Positions 25,404 through 33,830 of a stretch of DNA of 35,719 nucleotides are shown one piece after another. The translations under genes were made by a program, and so were the position numbers. This DNA comes from Deltaproteobacteria bacterium. Its GTDB lineage: Bacteria > Desulfobacterota > Desulfuromonadia > Geobacterales > Pseudopelobacteraceae. Position 1 is the first letter of the stretch. The number at the start of each line of letters is the position of its first letter. Location: assembly GCA_016182975.1 (NCBI GenBank), contig JACPFJ010000035.1, forward strand, positions 1 through 35,719, in the 5' to 3' direction. Below the pieces are notes generated by a model. It did not search any database and was not told the origin of the DNA. It worked only from the letters and a program-made list of their open reading frames with translations.

Positions 25404-25466
25404 GTGAGGAGTGAGACGTGAGAGGTTTTTTTTCAGCTTTTCACCATTCACCGTTCACCAGTCACT
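25404..25466. repeat. Inverted arms of heptad repeats between ispE and tRNA-Gln
   Basis: GTGA recurs every 7 bases at 25404, 25411 and 25418. TCAC recurs every 7 bases at 25441, 25448, 25455 and 25462. The arms are complementary around a T-rich loop (TTTTTTTT near 25426). The structure could end the ispE transcript. Confidence 0.65.
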
Positions 25467-25472
25467 GATTGT

Positions 25473-25547
25473 TGGGGCGTCGCCAAGCGGTAAGGCACCG
25501 GATTTTGATTCCGGCATTCCCAGGTTCGATCCCTGGCGCCCCAGCCA
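25473..25547 (+). tRNA. tRNA-Gln (anticodon TTG)
   Basis: Acceptor stem TGGGGCG/CGCCCCA, D arm, anticodon stem CCGGA/TCCGG with loop TTTTGAT, and T arm CCAGG-TTCGATC-CCTGG are all intact. The discriminator is G and the 3' CCA (25545-25547) is encoded. It is followed by a T-rich stretch. Confidence 0.97.
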
Positions 25548-25581
25548 CTTTTTGTTTTTCGCTGAAAGGTAACCGAACTTC

Positions 25582-26535
25582 ATGGACGTCATGCGCGACA
25601 AGATCAGGATTTTTTCCGGAAACTCCAATCCCACCCTTGCCCAGAAGATTTGCGAGAGCCTCGGCCTGCCGATGGGCGCCGCCCGTGTGCGCAGGTTTTC
25701 CGACGGCGAGGTGATGGTGGAGATCGGCGAGAACGTGCGCGGCCGGGACGTCTACGTGATCCAGTCCACCTGCGCGCCTACCAACGACAACCTTATGGAG
25801 TTGCTGGTAATGACCGACGCCCTCAAGCGGGCCTCGGCCGCGACCATCACCGCGGTGATGCCCTACTACGGCTATGCCCGCCAGGACCGCAAGGCCGCCC
25901 CGCGCACCCCCATCACCGCCAAGCTGGTGGCCGACCTGATCACCACCGCCGGTGTGGAGCGGGTGGTCACGGTGGACCTGCATGCCGGCCAGATCCAGGG
26001 CTTCTTCAATATCCCCGTGGACAACCTCTATGCCGTGCCGGTCATTCTCGAACACCTGAAGAAACGTTTCGAGGGGGAGCAGGTTGTTATGGTCTCGCCT
26101 GACGCCGGCGGTACCGAGCGCGCCCGTGCCTTTGCCAAGCGGCTGAGCTGCACACTGGCGGTGATCGACAAACGCCGCACCGGCCCGAACGTTGCCGAGG
26201 TGATGCACCTGATCGGTGATGTGCGCGACAAGGTGGCCATCATTCTGGACGACATGATCGACACCGCCGGCACCCTGACGCAGGCGGCCAAGGCGCTCAA
26301 GGAAAACGGGGCGAGCTCCATCTATGCCTGCGCCACACACGGCGTGCTCTCCGGTCCGGCCATCGAACGCATCAACAGTTCGGATATCGAAGAGGTCGTC
26401 CTGACCGACACCATTCCCCTGGGAGACAAAGGACAGTTCACTTCGAAGATCAGGATGCTGTCGGTTGCGGATCTTCTGGCCGAGGCCATCCGGCGCATCC
26501 ATGAGGACGAGTCGGTCAGCTCGTTGTTCGTATGA
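25582..26535 (+). CDS. prs: Ribose-phosphate pyrophosphokinase (PRPP synthetase)
   Basis: A 317-residue class I enzyme making PRPP from ribose 5-phosphate and ATP for nucleotide, histidine and tryptophan synthesis. Visible motifs are [20 protein letters not shown] near residue 40, the ATP loop [17 protein letters not shown] near 95, the Mg-binding [12 protein letters not shown] near 130 and the PRPP-binding [11 protein letters not shown] near 220. Length is standard. It follows the tRNA by 34 bases; AAAGG lies 12 bases before the start. Confidence 0.98.
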   Translation: MDVMRDKIRIFSGNSNPTLAQKICESLGLPMGAARVRRFSDGEVMVEIGENVRGRDVYVIQSTCAPTNDNLMELLVMTDALKRASAATITAVMPYYGYARQDRKAAPRTPITAKLVADLITTAGVERVVTVDLHAGQIQGFFNIPVDNLYAVPVILEHLKKRFEGEQVVMVSPDAGGTERARAFAKRLSCTLAVIDKRRTGPNVAEVMHLIGDVRDKVAIILDDMIDTAGTLTQAAKALKENGASSIYACATHGVLSGPAIERINSSDIEEVVLTDTIPLGDKGQFTSKIRMLSVADLLAEAIRRIHEDESVSSLFV

Positions 26536-26599
26536 AAATTGAGCGTAACGCAGCGGATGGACTTTTTCCGAATCCGTAATAAATTGGAGTGTACAGGGT

Positions 26600-26624
26600 G
26601 GGCATTGCCCGCCACTACTAGTGG
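26600..26624 (+). other. Hairpins in the rplY leader
   Basis: GGGC-ATT-GCCC (26600-26610) is followed directly by CCACT-ACT-AGTGG (26612-26624), which touches the GGAGG ribosome-binding site of rplY. This could mask or regulate translation. The remaining prs-rplY spacer shows no other signal. Confidence 0.4.
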
Positions 26625-26633
26625 AGGAACGGT

Positions 26634-27218
26634 ATGCAACAGAAACAGATGAACATCGAGCTGAGATCGAAGGCCGGCAAGGGGATCAGCCGCCAGTTGA
26701 GGCGCGAGGAAATGGTCCCCGGCGTCGTGTACGGCAAAGGGATGGACCCGGTTGCGGTGAGCATCAAATACCGTGAGCTGCAGGCTGCCATGGCGGGTGA
26801 AGGCGGCCAGAACAACCTGATCACTCTGCTGGGGGGCGGCGGCCTGGACCAGTCCATGGCCATCATTGCCGACCTGCAGCGTGATGCGATCAAGGGAACA
26901 TTCCAGCATGTGGACCTGCACCGCGTCAACATGAGCGAGAAGTTGCGCATTACCGTGCCGGTCGTCCTCAAGGGCACCGCCGTAGGGGTCAAGGAAGGGG
27001 GCCTACTGGACTTCGCCCACCACGAACTGCACGTGGAGTGCCTGCCTGGCAATATCCCCGATCACATCGAGATCGACATCACCGATCTCAAGATCGCCCA
27101 CTCCATCCACGTCAACGAGATCCCGCTCCCCGAGGGCGTAAAGATACTCGATAACCCCAAGACCCCTGTGGTCAGTGTTCTCGGCAGGGTCAAGGAAGAG
27201 GCCCCAGCCGCGGCCTAG
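26634..27218 (+). CDS. rplY: 50S ribosomal protein bL25 (CTC/TL5 form)
   Basis: A 194-residue two-domain form of the 5S rRNA-binding protein. The N-terminal L25 domain spans about residues 1-95 ([18 protein letters not shown] and [19 protein letters not shown]). The C-terminal beta domain of CTC/TL5 proteins spans about 100-190 ([21 protein letters not shown]). It has a GGAGG site before its ATG, directly after a small hairpin. It lies between prs and pth, a common arrangement. Confidence 0.96.
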   Translation: MQQKQMNIELRSKAGKGISRQLRREEMVPGVVYGKGMDPVAVSIKYRELQAAMAGEGGQNNLITLLGGGGLDQSMAIIADLQRDAIKGTFQHVDLHRVNMSEKLRITVPVVLKGTAVGVKEGGLLDFAHHELHVECLPGNIPDHIEIDITDLKIAHSIHVNEIPLPEGVKILDNPKTPVVSVLGRVKEEAPAAA

Positions 27219-27236
27219 CCAGATTATACCAACTCA

Positions 27237-27818
27237 ATGAGCACGTTCGTCATATCGGGGCTGGGCAATCCCGGCCCCCAATACCAATGGACCCGCCACA
27301 ACGCGGGTTTCCTTTTTTTGGACCGGCTGGCGCACCTGGAGAACATCTCCATCACCCGCAAGTCATTCTCCGGCCTGGCAGGGGAGTGGGGCCGCAAGGG
27401 TGACCGCCTGGTCCTTCTCAAGCCGCAGACCTTCATGAACCTCTCGGGCCGCGCCGTCATCCAGGCCCTCCAGTTCTACAAGCTTCCCCTGTCTCAGTTG
27501 ATCGTCGTCCACGACGAACTGGACCTTCCCTTCGGTGCGGCCAGGTTCAAGCAGGGGGGCGGCCACGGCGGACACAATGGCCTGCGTTCCATCATGGAGC
27601 AGCTTGGCAAGGGAGATTTTCTGCGGCTGCGCATCGGCATCGGCAGACCGCCCAAGGGTGACACGACCGGCTATGTGCTGGGGAACATCCCCCCGGAACA
27701 GATGGAGTCCCTCCCGCGCGTGCTGGACGGCGGGCTGGAGATGCTGGAGACGATGCTGGACGAGGGGCTCCCCAAGGCGATGAGCCTGTACAACAACCGT
27801 AACTTTCTGGAAGGATAG
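27237..27818 (+). CDS. pth: Peptidyl-tRNA hydrolase
   Basis: A 193-residue enzyme that frees tRNA from peptidyl-tRNA dropped by ribosomes. The start motif is GLGNPGPQYQWTRHNAGF, with Asn11 and the catalytic His21. Other conserved segments are KPQTFMNLSGRAV, VVHDELDLPFG and the glycine-rich GGHGGHNGLRS. Length is normal. No ribosome-binding site is visible before the ATG, so expression may depend on coupling to rplY 18 bases upstream. Confidence 0.97.
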   Translation: MSTFVISGLGNPGPQYQWTRHNAGFLFLDRLAHLENISITRKSFSGLAGEWGRKGDRLVLLKPQTFMNLSGRAVIQALQFYKLPLSQLIVVHDELDLPFGAARFKQGGGHGGHNGLRSIMEQLGKGDFLRLRIGIGRPPKGDTTGYVLGNIPPEQMESLPRVLDGGLEMLETMLDEGLPKAMSLYNNRNFLEG

Positions 27819-27824
27819 CATATC

Positions 27825-28919
27825 ATGGGTTTCAACTGCGGTATCGTCGGGCTTCCCAACGTGGGCAAGTCCACCATCTTCAACGCGCTGACCTCGGCCG
27901 GCGCCGAGTCGGCCAACTACCCATTCTGCACCATCGACCCCAACGTGGGGATCGTGCAGGTGCCTGATCCGCGCATGGATCAGCTCTCGGCCATCGTCAA
28001 CCCCCAGAAGATCCAGCCCACCACCATCGAATTCGTCGATATCGCCGGCCTGGTCAAGGGGGCCAGCGCGGGGGAGGGGCTCGGCAACCAGTTCCTGGGC
28101 CACATCCGCGGTACGGACGCCATCGTCCACGTGGTGCGCTGCTTCGACGACGAGAACGTGGTCCACGTCAGCGGGCGGGTCTCTCCGGCGGACGACATCG
28201 AGGTGATCAACACCGAGCTGGCCCTGGCCGACCTGGACACGGTCGAGAAGAAGATCCAGCGCGCCGATAAGCTGGCGCGCAGCGGGGACAAGCGGGCCAA
28301 GGACGAGGTCGCCTTCTACCAGCGCGTCAAGGGGCTCCTGGAACAGGTCAGCAAGCTCCGCGGCGTGGCGGAGAACGAGGACGAGCGCCTCTGGCTGCGA
28401 GACCTGCACCTCTTGACCGACAAGCCGGTCCTCTACGTGGCCAATGTGGCCGAGGACGACCTCATGGGCGAACACCCCTTTGTGACCCAGGTCCAGGCGA
28501 TTGCCGCCACGGAAGGCGCCAAGGTGGTCACGATCTGCGGCAAGCTGGAGGCGGAGATATCGGAACTGGAAGGGGATGAGAAGCTGGCCTTCCTGCATGA
28601 CATGGGTCTGGAGGAGCCGGGTCTGGACCGTCTGATCCGCTGCGGCTACGAGCTGCTGGGACTGATTACCTACTTTACCGCCGGCGTCAAGGAGGTACGG
28701 GCCTGGACCATCGTCAAAGGCACCAAGGCCCCCCAGGCGGCCGGGGTGATCCACACCGACTTCGAGAAGGGTTTCATCCGCGCCGAGGTGATCGCCTTTG
28801 ACGACTACATCGCCTGCAACGGCGAGGCCGGGGCCAAGGAAAAGGGGCTGATGCGGCTGGAGGGTAAGGAGTACGTGGTCAAGGACGGGGATGTGATGCA
28901 CTTCAGGTTTAATGTCTGA
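27825..28919 (+). CDS. ychF: Redox-regulated ATPase of the Obg family (YchF)
   Basis: A 364-residue P-loop protein of standard length. G1 is GLPNVGKS (residues 9-16) and G3 is [10 protein letters not shown]. The nucleotide-specificity motif is NVAE instead of NKxD, which explains the preference for ATP over GTP. A helical coiled coil (about 130-200) and a C-terminal TGS domain (about 280-364; [13 protein letters not shown] to [12 protein letters not shown]) follow. YchF associates with ribosomes and acts in stress responses. It follows pth by 6 bases and ends before a strong terminator. Confidence 0.98.
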   Translation: MGFNCGIVGLPNVGKSTIFNALTSAGAESANYPFCTIDPNVGIVQVPDPRMDQLSAIVNPQKIQPTTIEFVDIAGLVKGASAGEGLGNQFLGHIRGTDAIVHVVRCFDDENVVHVSGRVSPADDIEVINTELALADLDTVEKKIQRADKLARSGDKRAKDEVAFYQRVKGLLEQVSKLRGVAENEDERLWLRDLHLLTDKPVLYVANVAEDDLMGEHPFVTQVQAIAATEGAKVVTICGKLEAEISELEGDEKLAFLHDMGLEEPGLDRLIRCGYELLGLITYFTAGVKEVRAWTIVKGTKAPQAAGVIHTDFEKGFIRAEVIAFDDYIACNGEAGAKEKGLMRLEGKEYVVKDGDVMHFRFNV

Positions 28920-29005
28920 TGTGATTCCACATGTGCTTCGGCCGCGGCCTTGATTTATCGGGAGTCCATGGCCGAATAAACGGTTGATAGAGTAAATATT
29001 ATCGT

Positions 29006-29034
29006 AAAAGGCGAGGCGCGGGCTTCGCCTTTTT
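29006..29034 (+). terminator. Rho-independent terminator after ychF
   Basis: AAAAGGCGA (29006-29014) pairs with TCGCCTTTT (29025-29033). It is 87 bases past the ychF stop and closes the ispE-ychF block. The spacer 28920-29211 has no gene. Confidence 0.9.
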
Positions 29035-29173
29035 GCGTTTATTACGGGTTGATAGTGATGGCATGGGGGCAGGGGAGGGTGTATAGTGCGGCCATCGTGA
29101 GAGTCGCTTAAACAGGTTGCCGTTTAGGAGCTTGGCAATGTCCCATACCCCCGGACAGGAAGCGCGCATAGAC

Positions 29174-29194
29174 CACTAGACCCCCAGTCTAGTG
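29174..29194. other. Perfect hairpin downstream of vapC
   Basis: CACTAGAC and GTCTAGTG pair perfectly around CCCCA, 18 bases past the vapC stop codon. There is no T run, so termination is uncertain. Confidence 0.45.
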
Positions 29195-29211
29195 CGCCAA
29201 GGTGACAGACT

Positions 29212-29634
29212 TTAACCAATCGGATAGAGGGAAATTCCGGCAGGCTTGCAGAGTGCCTCGAAGTGACTGTCCAGGGTGGCCACCTGAACCTTGGCCGAGG
29301 CGGCGGCAGTAGCAATGAAACAGTCGGACAGGCCGACGGTGACACCTTTGCGACGCAGCTTGCCAGACAATTTACCGGCGGCGGCCCATAATTCGGGTGT
29401 TTCGGGCATGAAAGCAAATACGTGCAGGAAGTCATCGAGAACGTCAAGCTCCTTGTCCGATCGCGCTCCCTGCATCAGTTCGGCAAGGATGATGCCGCAG
29501 CAGACGACGTGATCGTCGTCGATAAGCCGTGTTACCATGCCGAAATACGGTTCCCGCTGGCGGAAAAACTCTATCCAGACCGAGGTGTCCAGCAGTACCC
29601 TAGCCAAGGCGGTTGTCCCCATGGCGCAGTTCAT
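29212..29634 (-). CDS. vapC: VapC-type PIN-domain ribonuclease toxin
   Basis: A protein of up to 140 residues with the PIN fold. The metal-binding acidic residues are Asp16 (LLDTSVWIEF), Glu52 (ILAELMQGA), Asp104 (LSDCFIA) and Asp122 (ATLDSHFEAL). VapC toxins cleave tRNA or rRNA and are blocked by the VapB partner. The reading frame opens inside the antitoxin gene. The longest ATG start is 29634, and an ATG at 29622 is nearer the usual VapC N-terminus; neither has a clear Shine-Dalgarno sequence, so translational coupling to vapB is likely. Confidence 0.9.
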   Translation of the reverse strand: MNCAMGTTALARVLLDTSVWIEFFRQREPYFGMVTRLIDDDHVVCCGIILAELMQGARSDKELDVLDDFLHVFAFMPETPELWAAAGKLSGKLRRKGVTVGLSDCFIATAAASAKVQVATLDSHFEALCKPAGISLYPIG

Positions 29635-29809
29635 CGGCCGTGCCGGTAAACTCCATCTTCCCGGCCATTGCCTTGATGCGGGCCAGCTTGCGCAGACGGA
29701 TCTCGTCCTTGACCGCGGTAATGACAGCTTCGGTCTTGCTTCTGGCCCCTACCAGAGTCATCAGTTCTGTCAGCAGGTCCTGGGGAAGGGTAACGGTTGC
29801 GCGTGACAT
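29600..29809 (-). CDS. vapB: VapB-type antitoxin (ribbon-helix-helix)
   Basis: A 69-residue protein. The N-terminal strand and helices (SRATVTLPQDLLTELMTLVG, then SKTEAVITAV) fit a ribbon-helix-helix DNA-binding domain. The C-terminal part (KAMAGKMEFTG) would wrap the toxin. GGAGG lies 6 bases before the start. The 3' end overlaps the vapC gene by up to 35 bases. It probably represses its own promoter through the dyad upstream. Confidence 0.88.
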   Translation of the reverse strand: MSRATVTLPQDLLTELMTLVGARSKTEAVITAVKDEIRLRKLARIKAMAGKMEFTGTADELRHGDNRLG

Positions 29810-29831
29810 GTCCGGCCTCCATGAGTATGTT

Positions 29832-29868
29832 GCACAAATAATGATACCTGTTTTGTGCTAAACATCAA
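29832..29868 (-). promoter_or_regulatory. vapBC promoter and operator
   Basis: On the minus strand TTGATG (29868-29863) and TATCAT (29846-29841) are separated by 16 bases. A perfect 7-bp inverted repeat, GCACAAA (29832-29838) and TTTGTGC (29852-29858), straddles the -10. Binding by VapB there would block the promoter. Confidence 0.6.
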
Positions 29869-29977
29869 CACAAAAATGGGTAACAAATAGTGAAGTTCAG
29901 TGCCCGGTGAATTTATATGCACCCAGTTGGAACAATGAGAAACTGATCGCTGATGATGCGGGGGAAAGGGAGGAATA

Positions 29978-31315
29978 ATGCGCGACGTCATCCTGCATGC
30001 CTTTGACTGGCACTACAGCGACATCACCGCCAATGCGGAGCGGATTGCCGCTGTCGGCTACGGCGCTGTGCTTGTTCCGCCGCCGCTTTACAGCGATGAG
30101 GGCGGCCGGGAGTGGTGGCAGCGCTACCAGCCCAAGGATTACCGGGTGCTCCGCTCCTGGCTGGGAAACAGGAGCGGACTGGAGGAGGCCATTGTCGCCC
30201 TGCATCGTCATGGGGTGCGGGTATACGCCGACATCGTCTTCAACCACATGGCCAACGAGGATCGGCCCGACCGCCTCAACTTCCCAGGTGAGGCCGAACT
30301 GCGGCGCTACCGGGAGGAACGGGAGAGCTTCGAAAGGGACCGGCTCTACGGTGACCTGGACGTCGGTCTCTTCTCCCCCTGGGATTTCAATACGGGGGGT
30401 GATATCCGCAACTGGCTGGATACCTTTGAGACCACCGAGCACAGGCTTTCGGGTCTCCCCGACCTGGATCTCAACGAGTGGGTGATCGGGCAGCAGCGGG
30501 CCTGTCTGGCCGCCCTCAACGCCATGGGGTTCGACGGTTACCGCATCGACGCCGTGAAACACCTGCCCGAGGAACACCTGCGGCGCGTCTTCGAGACGGT
30601 CGACATGACCGGCAAGTACCTGTTCGGCGAGGCGCTGACCGCCAATGACCATGAGGAGAGTCTCTTTATCTGGCCGTTATGGGATCGCGAGAGCCTGTCG
30701 TTCTACGATTTTCCCCTGCATGAAACGCTGCGGCGGGTATTTGCGCCGGGCGGCAGCATGCGCGAGCTGGTGGATCCGGCCGCCTATGGTCAGGCCCTTC
30801 CCAAATGGCGCGCGGTGACCTTCAGCGTTACCCATGACATCCCCAACAACGCAGTTTTCCGCTGGCAGCTGCTTAAGCCGCAGGACGAATACCTCGCCAA
30901 TGCCTGGCTGCTGGGACGGGACGGCGGCGTGCCGCTGGTCTATTCCGACAACAATCAGAGCGCTGCCGGATACCCGGAAGACCGTGACCGCTGGGCGAAC
31001 TCCTGGCAACGCAACGACATCACCGCCATGATCCGTTTCCACAATGCCGTCCACGGCCTCTCCCAGTGGCCGCTGTACGAAGACGACGGTTTTCTCGTTC
31101 TGGCCCGGGGCGACCGGGGGATTATCGCCATCAACAAAACCGGCATGTGGCAGCATGCCGTCTTCCGCACTCGCGGGCTGCGTCCTGGTGACTATGGTTG
31201 TCTGCTGCACGGCCATGGGATGAACCTGACCGGAGATTATTTCACCCTGGCCATTCCTCCCCGTGAGGCGCAGCTGTGGCTTTACGGTTTTCCTCCCCGG
31301 ATTCAGGCATTTTGA
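29978..31315 (+). CDS. Glycoside hydrolase family 13 (alpha-amylase-type) enzyme, cytosolic
   Basis: A 445-residue protein. The GH13 regions are present in order: region I DIVFNH (residues 85-90), region II GYRIDAVKH with nucleophile Asp191, region III FGEAL with acid/base Glu218, and region IV VTHDIPN with Asp287. There is no signal peptide, so it acts in the cytoplasm, probably on glycogen-derived alpha-glucans. The C-terminal beta domain (about 365-445) is short. It is monocistronic. The exact specificity (amylase or maltodextrin-forming) cannot be read from the sequence. Confidence 0.92.
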   Translation: MRDVILHAFDWHYSDITANAERIAAVGYGAVLVPPPLYSDEGGREWWQRYQPKDYRVLRSWLGNRSGLEEAIVALHRHGVRVYADIVFNHMANEDRPDRLNFPGEAELRRYREERESFERDRLYGDLDVGLFSPWDFNTGGDIRNWLDTFETTEHRLSGLPDLDLNEWVIGQQRACLAALNAMGFDGYRIDAVKHLPEEHLRRVFETVDMTGKYLFGEALTANDHEESLFIWPLWDRESLSFYDFPLHETLRRVFAPGGSMRELVDPAAYGQALPKWRAVTFSVTHDIPNNAVFRWQLLKPQDEYLANAWLLGRDGGVPLVYSDNNQSAAGYPEDRDRWANSWQRNDITAMIRFHNAVHGLSQWPLYEDDGFLVLARGDRGIIAINKTGMWQHAVFRTRGLRPGDYGCLLHGHGMNLTGDYFTLAIPPREAQLWLYGFPPRIQAF

Positions 31316-31365
31316 TGAACTTCAGTCCAACTTTCGCGCCCTTTCATGAAACAGCAAATAAGCTG

Positions 31366-31410
31366 TTGACAAAAATACGCCGCCCCCTTACATTGATTTT
31401 CATGTTCAAT
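31366..31410 (+). promoter_or_regulatory. Promoter and operator-like dyad of the metal locus
   Basis: TTGACA (31366-31371) and TACATT (31389-31394) are separated by 17 bases. A dyad ATTGA-N9-TCAAT (31392-31410) overlaps the -10 and the predicted start, a position suited to a metal-responsive repressor. A short hairpin (AACAGC/GCTGTT, 31350-31367) overlaps the -35. Confidence 0.6.
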
Positions 31411-31421
31411 ATAAGGCCGGG

Positions 31422-31612
31422 TTGATCCTCGAAAAGAAAAAGACGTGCAACGACTTTGCCCGGGCCAGGGAACTGCGTTCCACCCGCCAGCGGGACTTCA
31501 CCTGGATATCTTTCACTCCATCCTCCAACACGTCAGCGTCGAAGAGCTCTGCCTGAAGGTCAAGGCCAGCCGTCCCGGCATCGGTTATGCTACGTTCGGC
31601 GCCCTTGTGTGA
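31422..31612 (+). pseudogene. Decayed Fur-family regulator (frameshifted and truncated)
   Basis: Frame 1 from 31422 gives LEKKKTCNDFARARELRSTRQR. After a frame change near 31494, the next frame gives LHLDIFHSILQHVSVEELC, then LKVKASRPGIGYATFGALV and a stop at 31610-31612. Together these match the winged-helix half of a Fur protein (T-x-Q-R, HVSxEEL, GYATVYRTL). The dimerisation and metal-binding C-terminal half is missing. A fur gene commonly precedes feoB in Geobacter, so this is probably the remnant of that gene; its promoter now drives feoB. Confidence 0.75.
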
Positions 31613-31646
31613 AAACGAATTTCAAAAGCAGGAGAGGGATGTAATA

Positions 31647-33638
31647 ATGGCAACATGCTGCGGTAAACAGTCGAAAGCGCCCGCAAACAGCGGCGGCACG
31701 AAGCGGGTGGCCCTGGTGGGCAACCCCAACGTGGGCAAGAGCGTGCTGTTCAACGCCCTGACCGGGGCCTATGTCACCGTGTCCAACTATCCGGGCACGT
31801 CGGTCGAGGTCTCGCGCGGCAATGCCGTGATCGAGGGAGGGCAGTGGCAGGTGATCGATACACCCGGCATGTACTCGATCCACACCATCACCGAGGAGGA
31901 GCGGGTCGCCCGCGAGATCCTGCTGCACGAGGCGCCCGACGTGGTTGTGCACGTGCTTGACGCCCGCAACCTGGAGCGCATGCTGGCCATGACCATACAG
32001 CTCGTCGAGGCGGAGTTGCCGGTCGTGCTGGTGGTCAACATAATGGACGAGGCCGAGCGCATGGGGTTGAAGATCGACCTGGACCTGTTGCGCGAACGGC
32101 TGGGGATACCGGTGATCGGTGCGGCCACCGCCCGCAAGCGCGGCCTTGACGATATCCGCAGCGCCATTGCCGGATACCGCTGCGATGCGGGCAACCCGCG
32201 GCGTTTTGCCTATAGCCGCCTGTTGGAGCACGACATCAACGAGTTGGCCGGGCTGATGGAGGGGGAGTACGTCATTTCCCGCCGGACCCTGGCGCTGCTG
32301 CTGCTCCAGCAGGACGAGGAGATCACCTCGCAGGTAGCGCATCGCGAAGGGGAGGGGTATCCGGTCATTGCGGAAAAGGTGCGCGAGATCGCCTTCCAGC
32401 GCCGCGAATCATTCCACCTCGACCTCTCCCTGGAGCGGAAGGAGATCGTCAGGAGGATGGTCCAGGACGTCTTTGTCGCCCCCCGCGAGCGGGTGACGAC
32501 CTGGGCCGAGCGTTTCTCGCGTCTCTCGATGCAACCGCTGACCGGCATTCCGCTTCTCTGCATCGTGCTCTATTTCGGGCTCTATCAGTTTGTCGGTGTG
32601 TTCGGCGCCGGCACGGTGGTGGACCTGCTGGAGGGGAAGTTTTTCGAGGAGCTGTTCAACCCCTGGATAACGGGGGTGGTGAAAGCCGTCATTCCCTGGG
32701 AGATCATCCAGGAACTGTTCGTGGGCGAGTATGGCATCATTACCCTGGGCATTCGCTACGCGGTCGGGATCATCCTGCCGATCGTGGCGACCTTCTTCGT
32801 ATTCTTCTCGTTCCTGGAGGATACCGGCTACTTCCCGCGTCTGGCGCTCCTGGTCGATCGCGTCTTCAAGCGCTTCGGCATGAGCGGCAGGGCGGTGATC
32901 CCCATGGTGCTCGGTTTCGGCTGCGACACCATGGCGACCATGGTGACCCGTACCCTGGAGACGGTGCGTGAACGGATCATCGCCACCGTGCTGCTCTCCC
33001 TGGCCATACCCTGTTCGGCCCAGATCGGCGTCATCCTGGCGCTGCTCTCCAAGGCGCCCGGCGCCCTGGCGGTATGGGGGGTGAGCATGCTGCTGCTCTT
33101 CGTGGTGGTCGGGTTTCTGGCGGCACGGCTCTTGCCGGGCGAGCCCCCCATGTTCTACATGGAACTCCCCCCCATGCGGCTGCCGCAGTTTTCCAACGTG
33201 GTGACCAAGACCTATACCCGCATGCAGTGGTATTTTCTGGAGATCCTGCCGCTGTTCATCCTGGCCTCGGTGCTGCTCTGGTTGGGCAAGATCACCGGTT
33301 TCTTCGAAAAACTGGTGGATGCCATGACCCCGGTGATGGCCTTTATCGGGCTCCCCAGGGAGACCGCGGTGGCCTTCATCTTCGGTTTTTTCCGCCGCGA
33401 CTACGGCGCCGCAGGGCTCTACGACCTGCAGTCCAAGGGGCTGCTGGATGCCCGCCAACTGACGGTCGCGGCGGTGACGCTGACGCTCTTCATCCCCTGC
33501 GTGGCCCAGTTCCTGATCATGAAGAAGGAGCGCGGCTGGAAGGTGTCCACCGCCATCGGGGTCTTCGTCAGTCTGGTTGCCTTCGGCAGCGGCTGGGCGC
33601 TCAATAAATTGCTTCTTGTTACCGGGTTGTTGGTATAA
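31647..33638 (+). CDS. feoB: FeoB-type ferrous iron (or other divalent metal) transporter
   Basis: A 663-residue inner-membrane protein. The N-terminal G domain has GNPNVGKS (residues 25-32), Thr51 (YPGTS), DTPG (71-74) and NIMD (131-134). It is followed by a GDI-like helical region and a membrane domain with Gate and FeoB_C repeats. The membrane signatures read GFGCDTMATM and PCSAQIGV where classical FeoB has GCNVPAIM and SCSARLPV, so it belongs to a divergent branch. An N-terminal MATCCGK adds a Cys-Cys pair. I chose the ATG at 31647 behind AGGAGAGGG; the open frame to 31587 only overlaps the fur remnant. It is shorter than E. coli FeoB (773). Confidence 0.93.
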   Translation: MATCCGKQSKAPANSGGTKRVALVGNPNVGKSVLFNALTGAYVTVSNYPGTSVEVSRGNAVIEGGQWQVIDTPGMYSIHTITEEERVAREILLHEAPDVVVHVLDARNLERMLAMTIQLVEAELPVVLVVNIMDEAERMGLKIDLDLLRERLGIPVIGAATARKRGLDDIRSAIAGYRCDAGNPRRFAYSRLLEHDINELAGLMEGEYVISRRTLALLLLQQDEEITSQVAHREGEGYPVIAEKVREIAFQRRESFHLDLSLERKEIVRRMVQDVFVAPRERVTTWAERFSRLSMQPLTGIPLLCIVLYFGLYQFVGVFGAGTVVDLLEGKFFEELFNPWITGVVKAVIPWEIIQELFVGEYGIITLGIRYAVGIILPIVATFFVFFSFLEDTGYFPRLALLVDRVFKRFGMSGRAVIPMVLGFGCDTMATMVTRTLETVRERIIATVLLSLAIPCSAQIGVILALLSKAPGALAVWGVSMLLLFVVVGFLAARLLPGEPPMFYMELPPMRLPQFSNVVTKTYTRMQWYFLEILPLFILASVLLWLGKITGFFEKLVDAMTPVMAFIGLPRETAVAFIFGFFRRDYGAAGLYDLQSKGLLDARQLTVAAVTLTLFIPCVAQFLIMKKERGWKVSTAIGVFVSLVAFGSGWALNKLLLVTGLLV

Positions 33639-33653
33639 TACGGGTGGTAACAG

Positions 33654-33830
33654 ATGATCTGCGGATTCTGCGGACACGAGTTCGACGAGAGCGAAGGCAA
33701 ACAGGGGTGCGGCGGCTGCACCGGCGGCTGCCACGGCATCCACTGCCCGCGCTGCAACTACATGAACCCTCTGGAGCCTGCTGTCGTTCGGAAACTGAAA
33801 ACAATGATCAAGAAATTCCGAAAGCCTTAA
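33654..33830 (+). CDS. 58-residue cysteine-rich protein downstream of feoB
   Basis: Translation from the ATG at 33654 gives 58 residues with seven cysteines (3, 6, 19, 22, 26, 31, 34) and three histidines (8, 27, 30). They are arranged as CGFC, CGGCTGGCHGIHCPRC, followed by a basic C-terminal helix (VVRKLKTMIKKFRKP). GGTGG precedes the ATG and the gap to feoB is 15 bases, so co-expression is likely. The pattern fits a zinc-ribbon or iron-binding fold. A role as metal donor, sensor or FeoB partner is inference from context. The stop codon touches the left end of the inverted repeat. Confidence 0.8.
   Translation: MICGFCGHEFDESEGKQGCGGCTGGCHGIHCPRCNYMNPLEPAVVRKLKTMIKKFRKP

Noticed and set aside
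31587-31646. FeoB start at 31587
   Set aside because: This adds 20 residues that only overlap the fur remnant; a good ribosome-binding site precedes the ATG at 31647.
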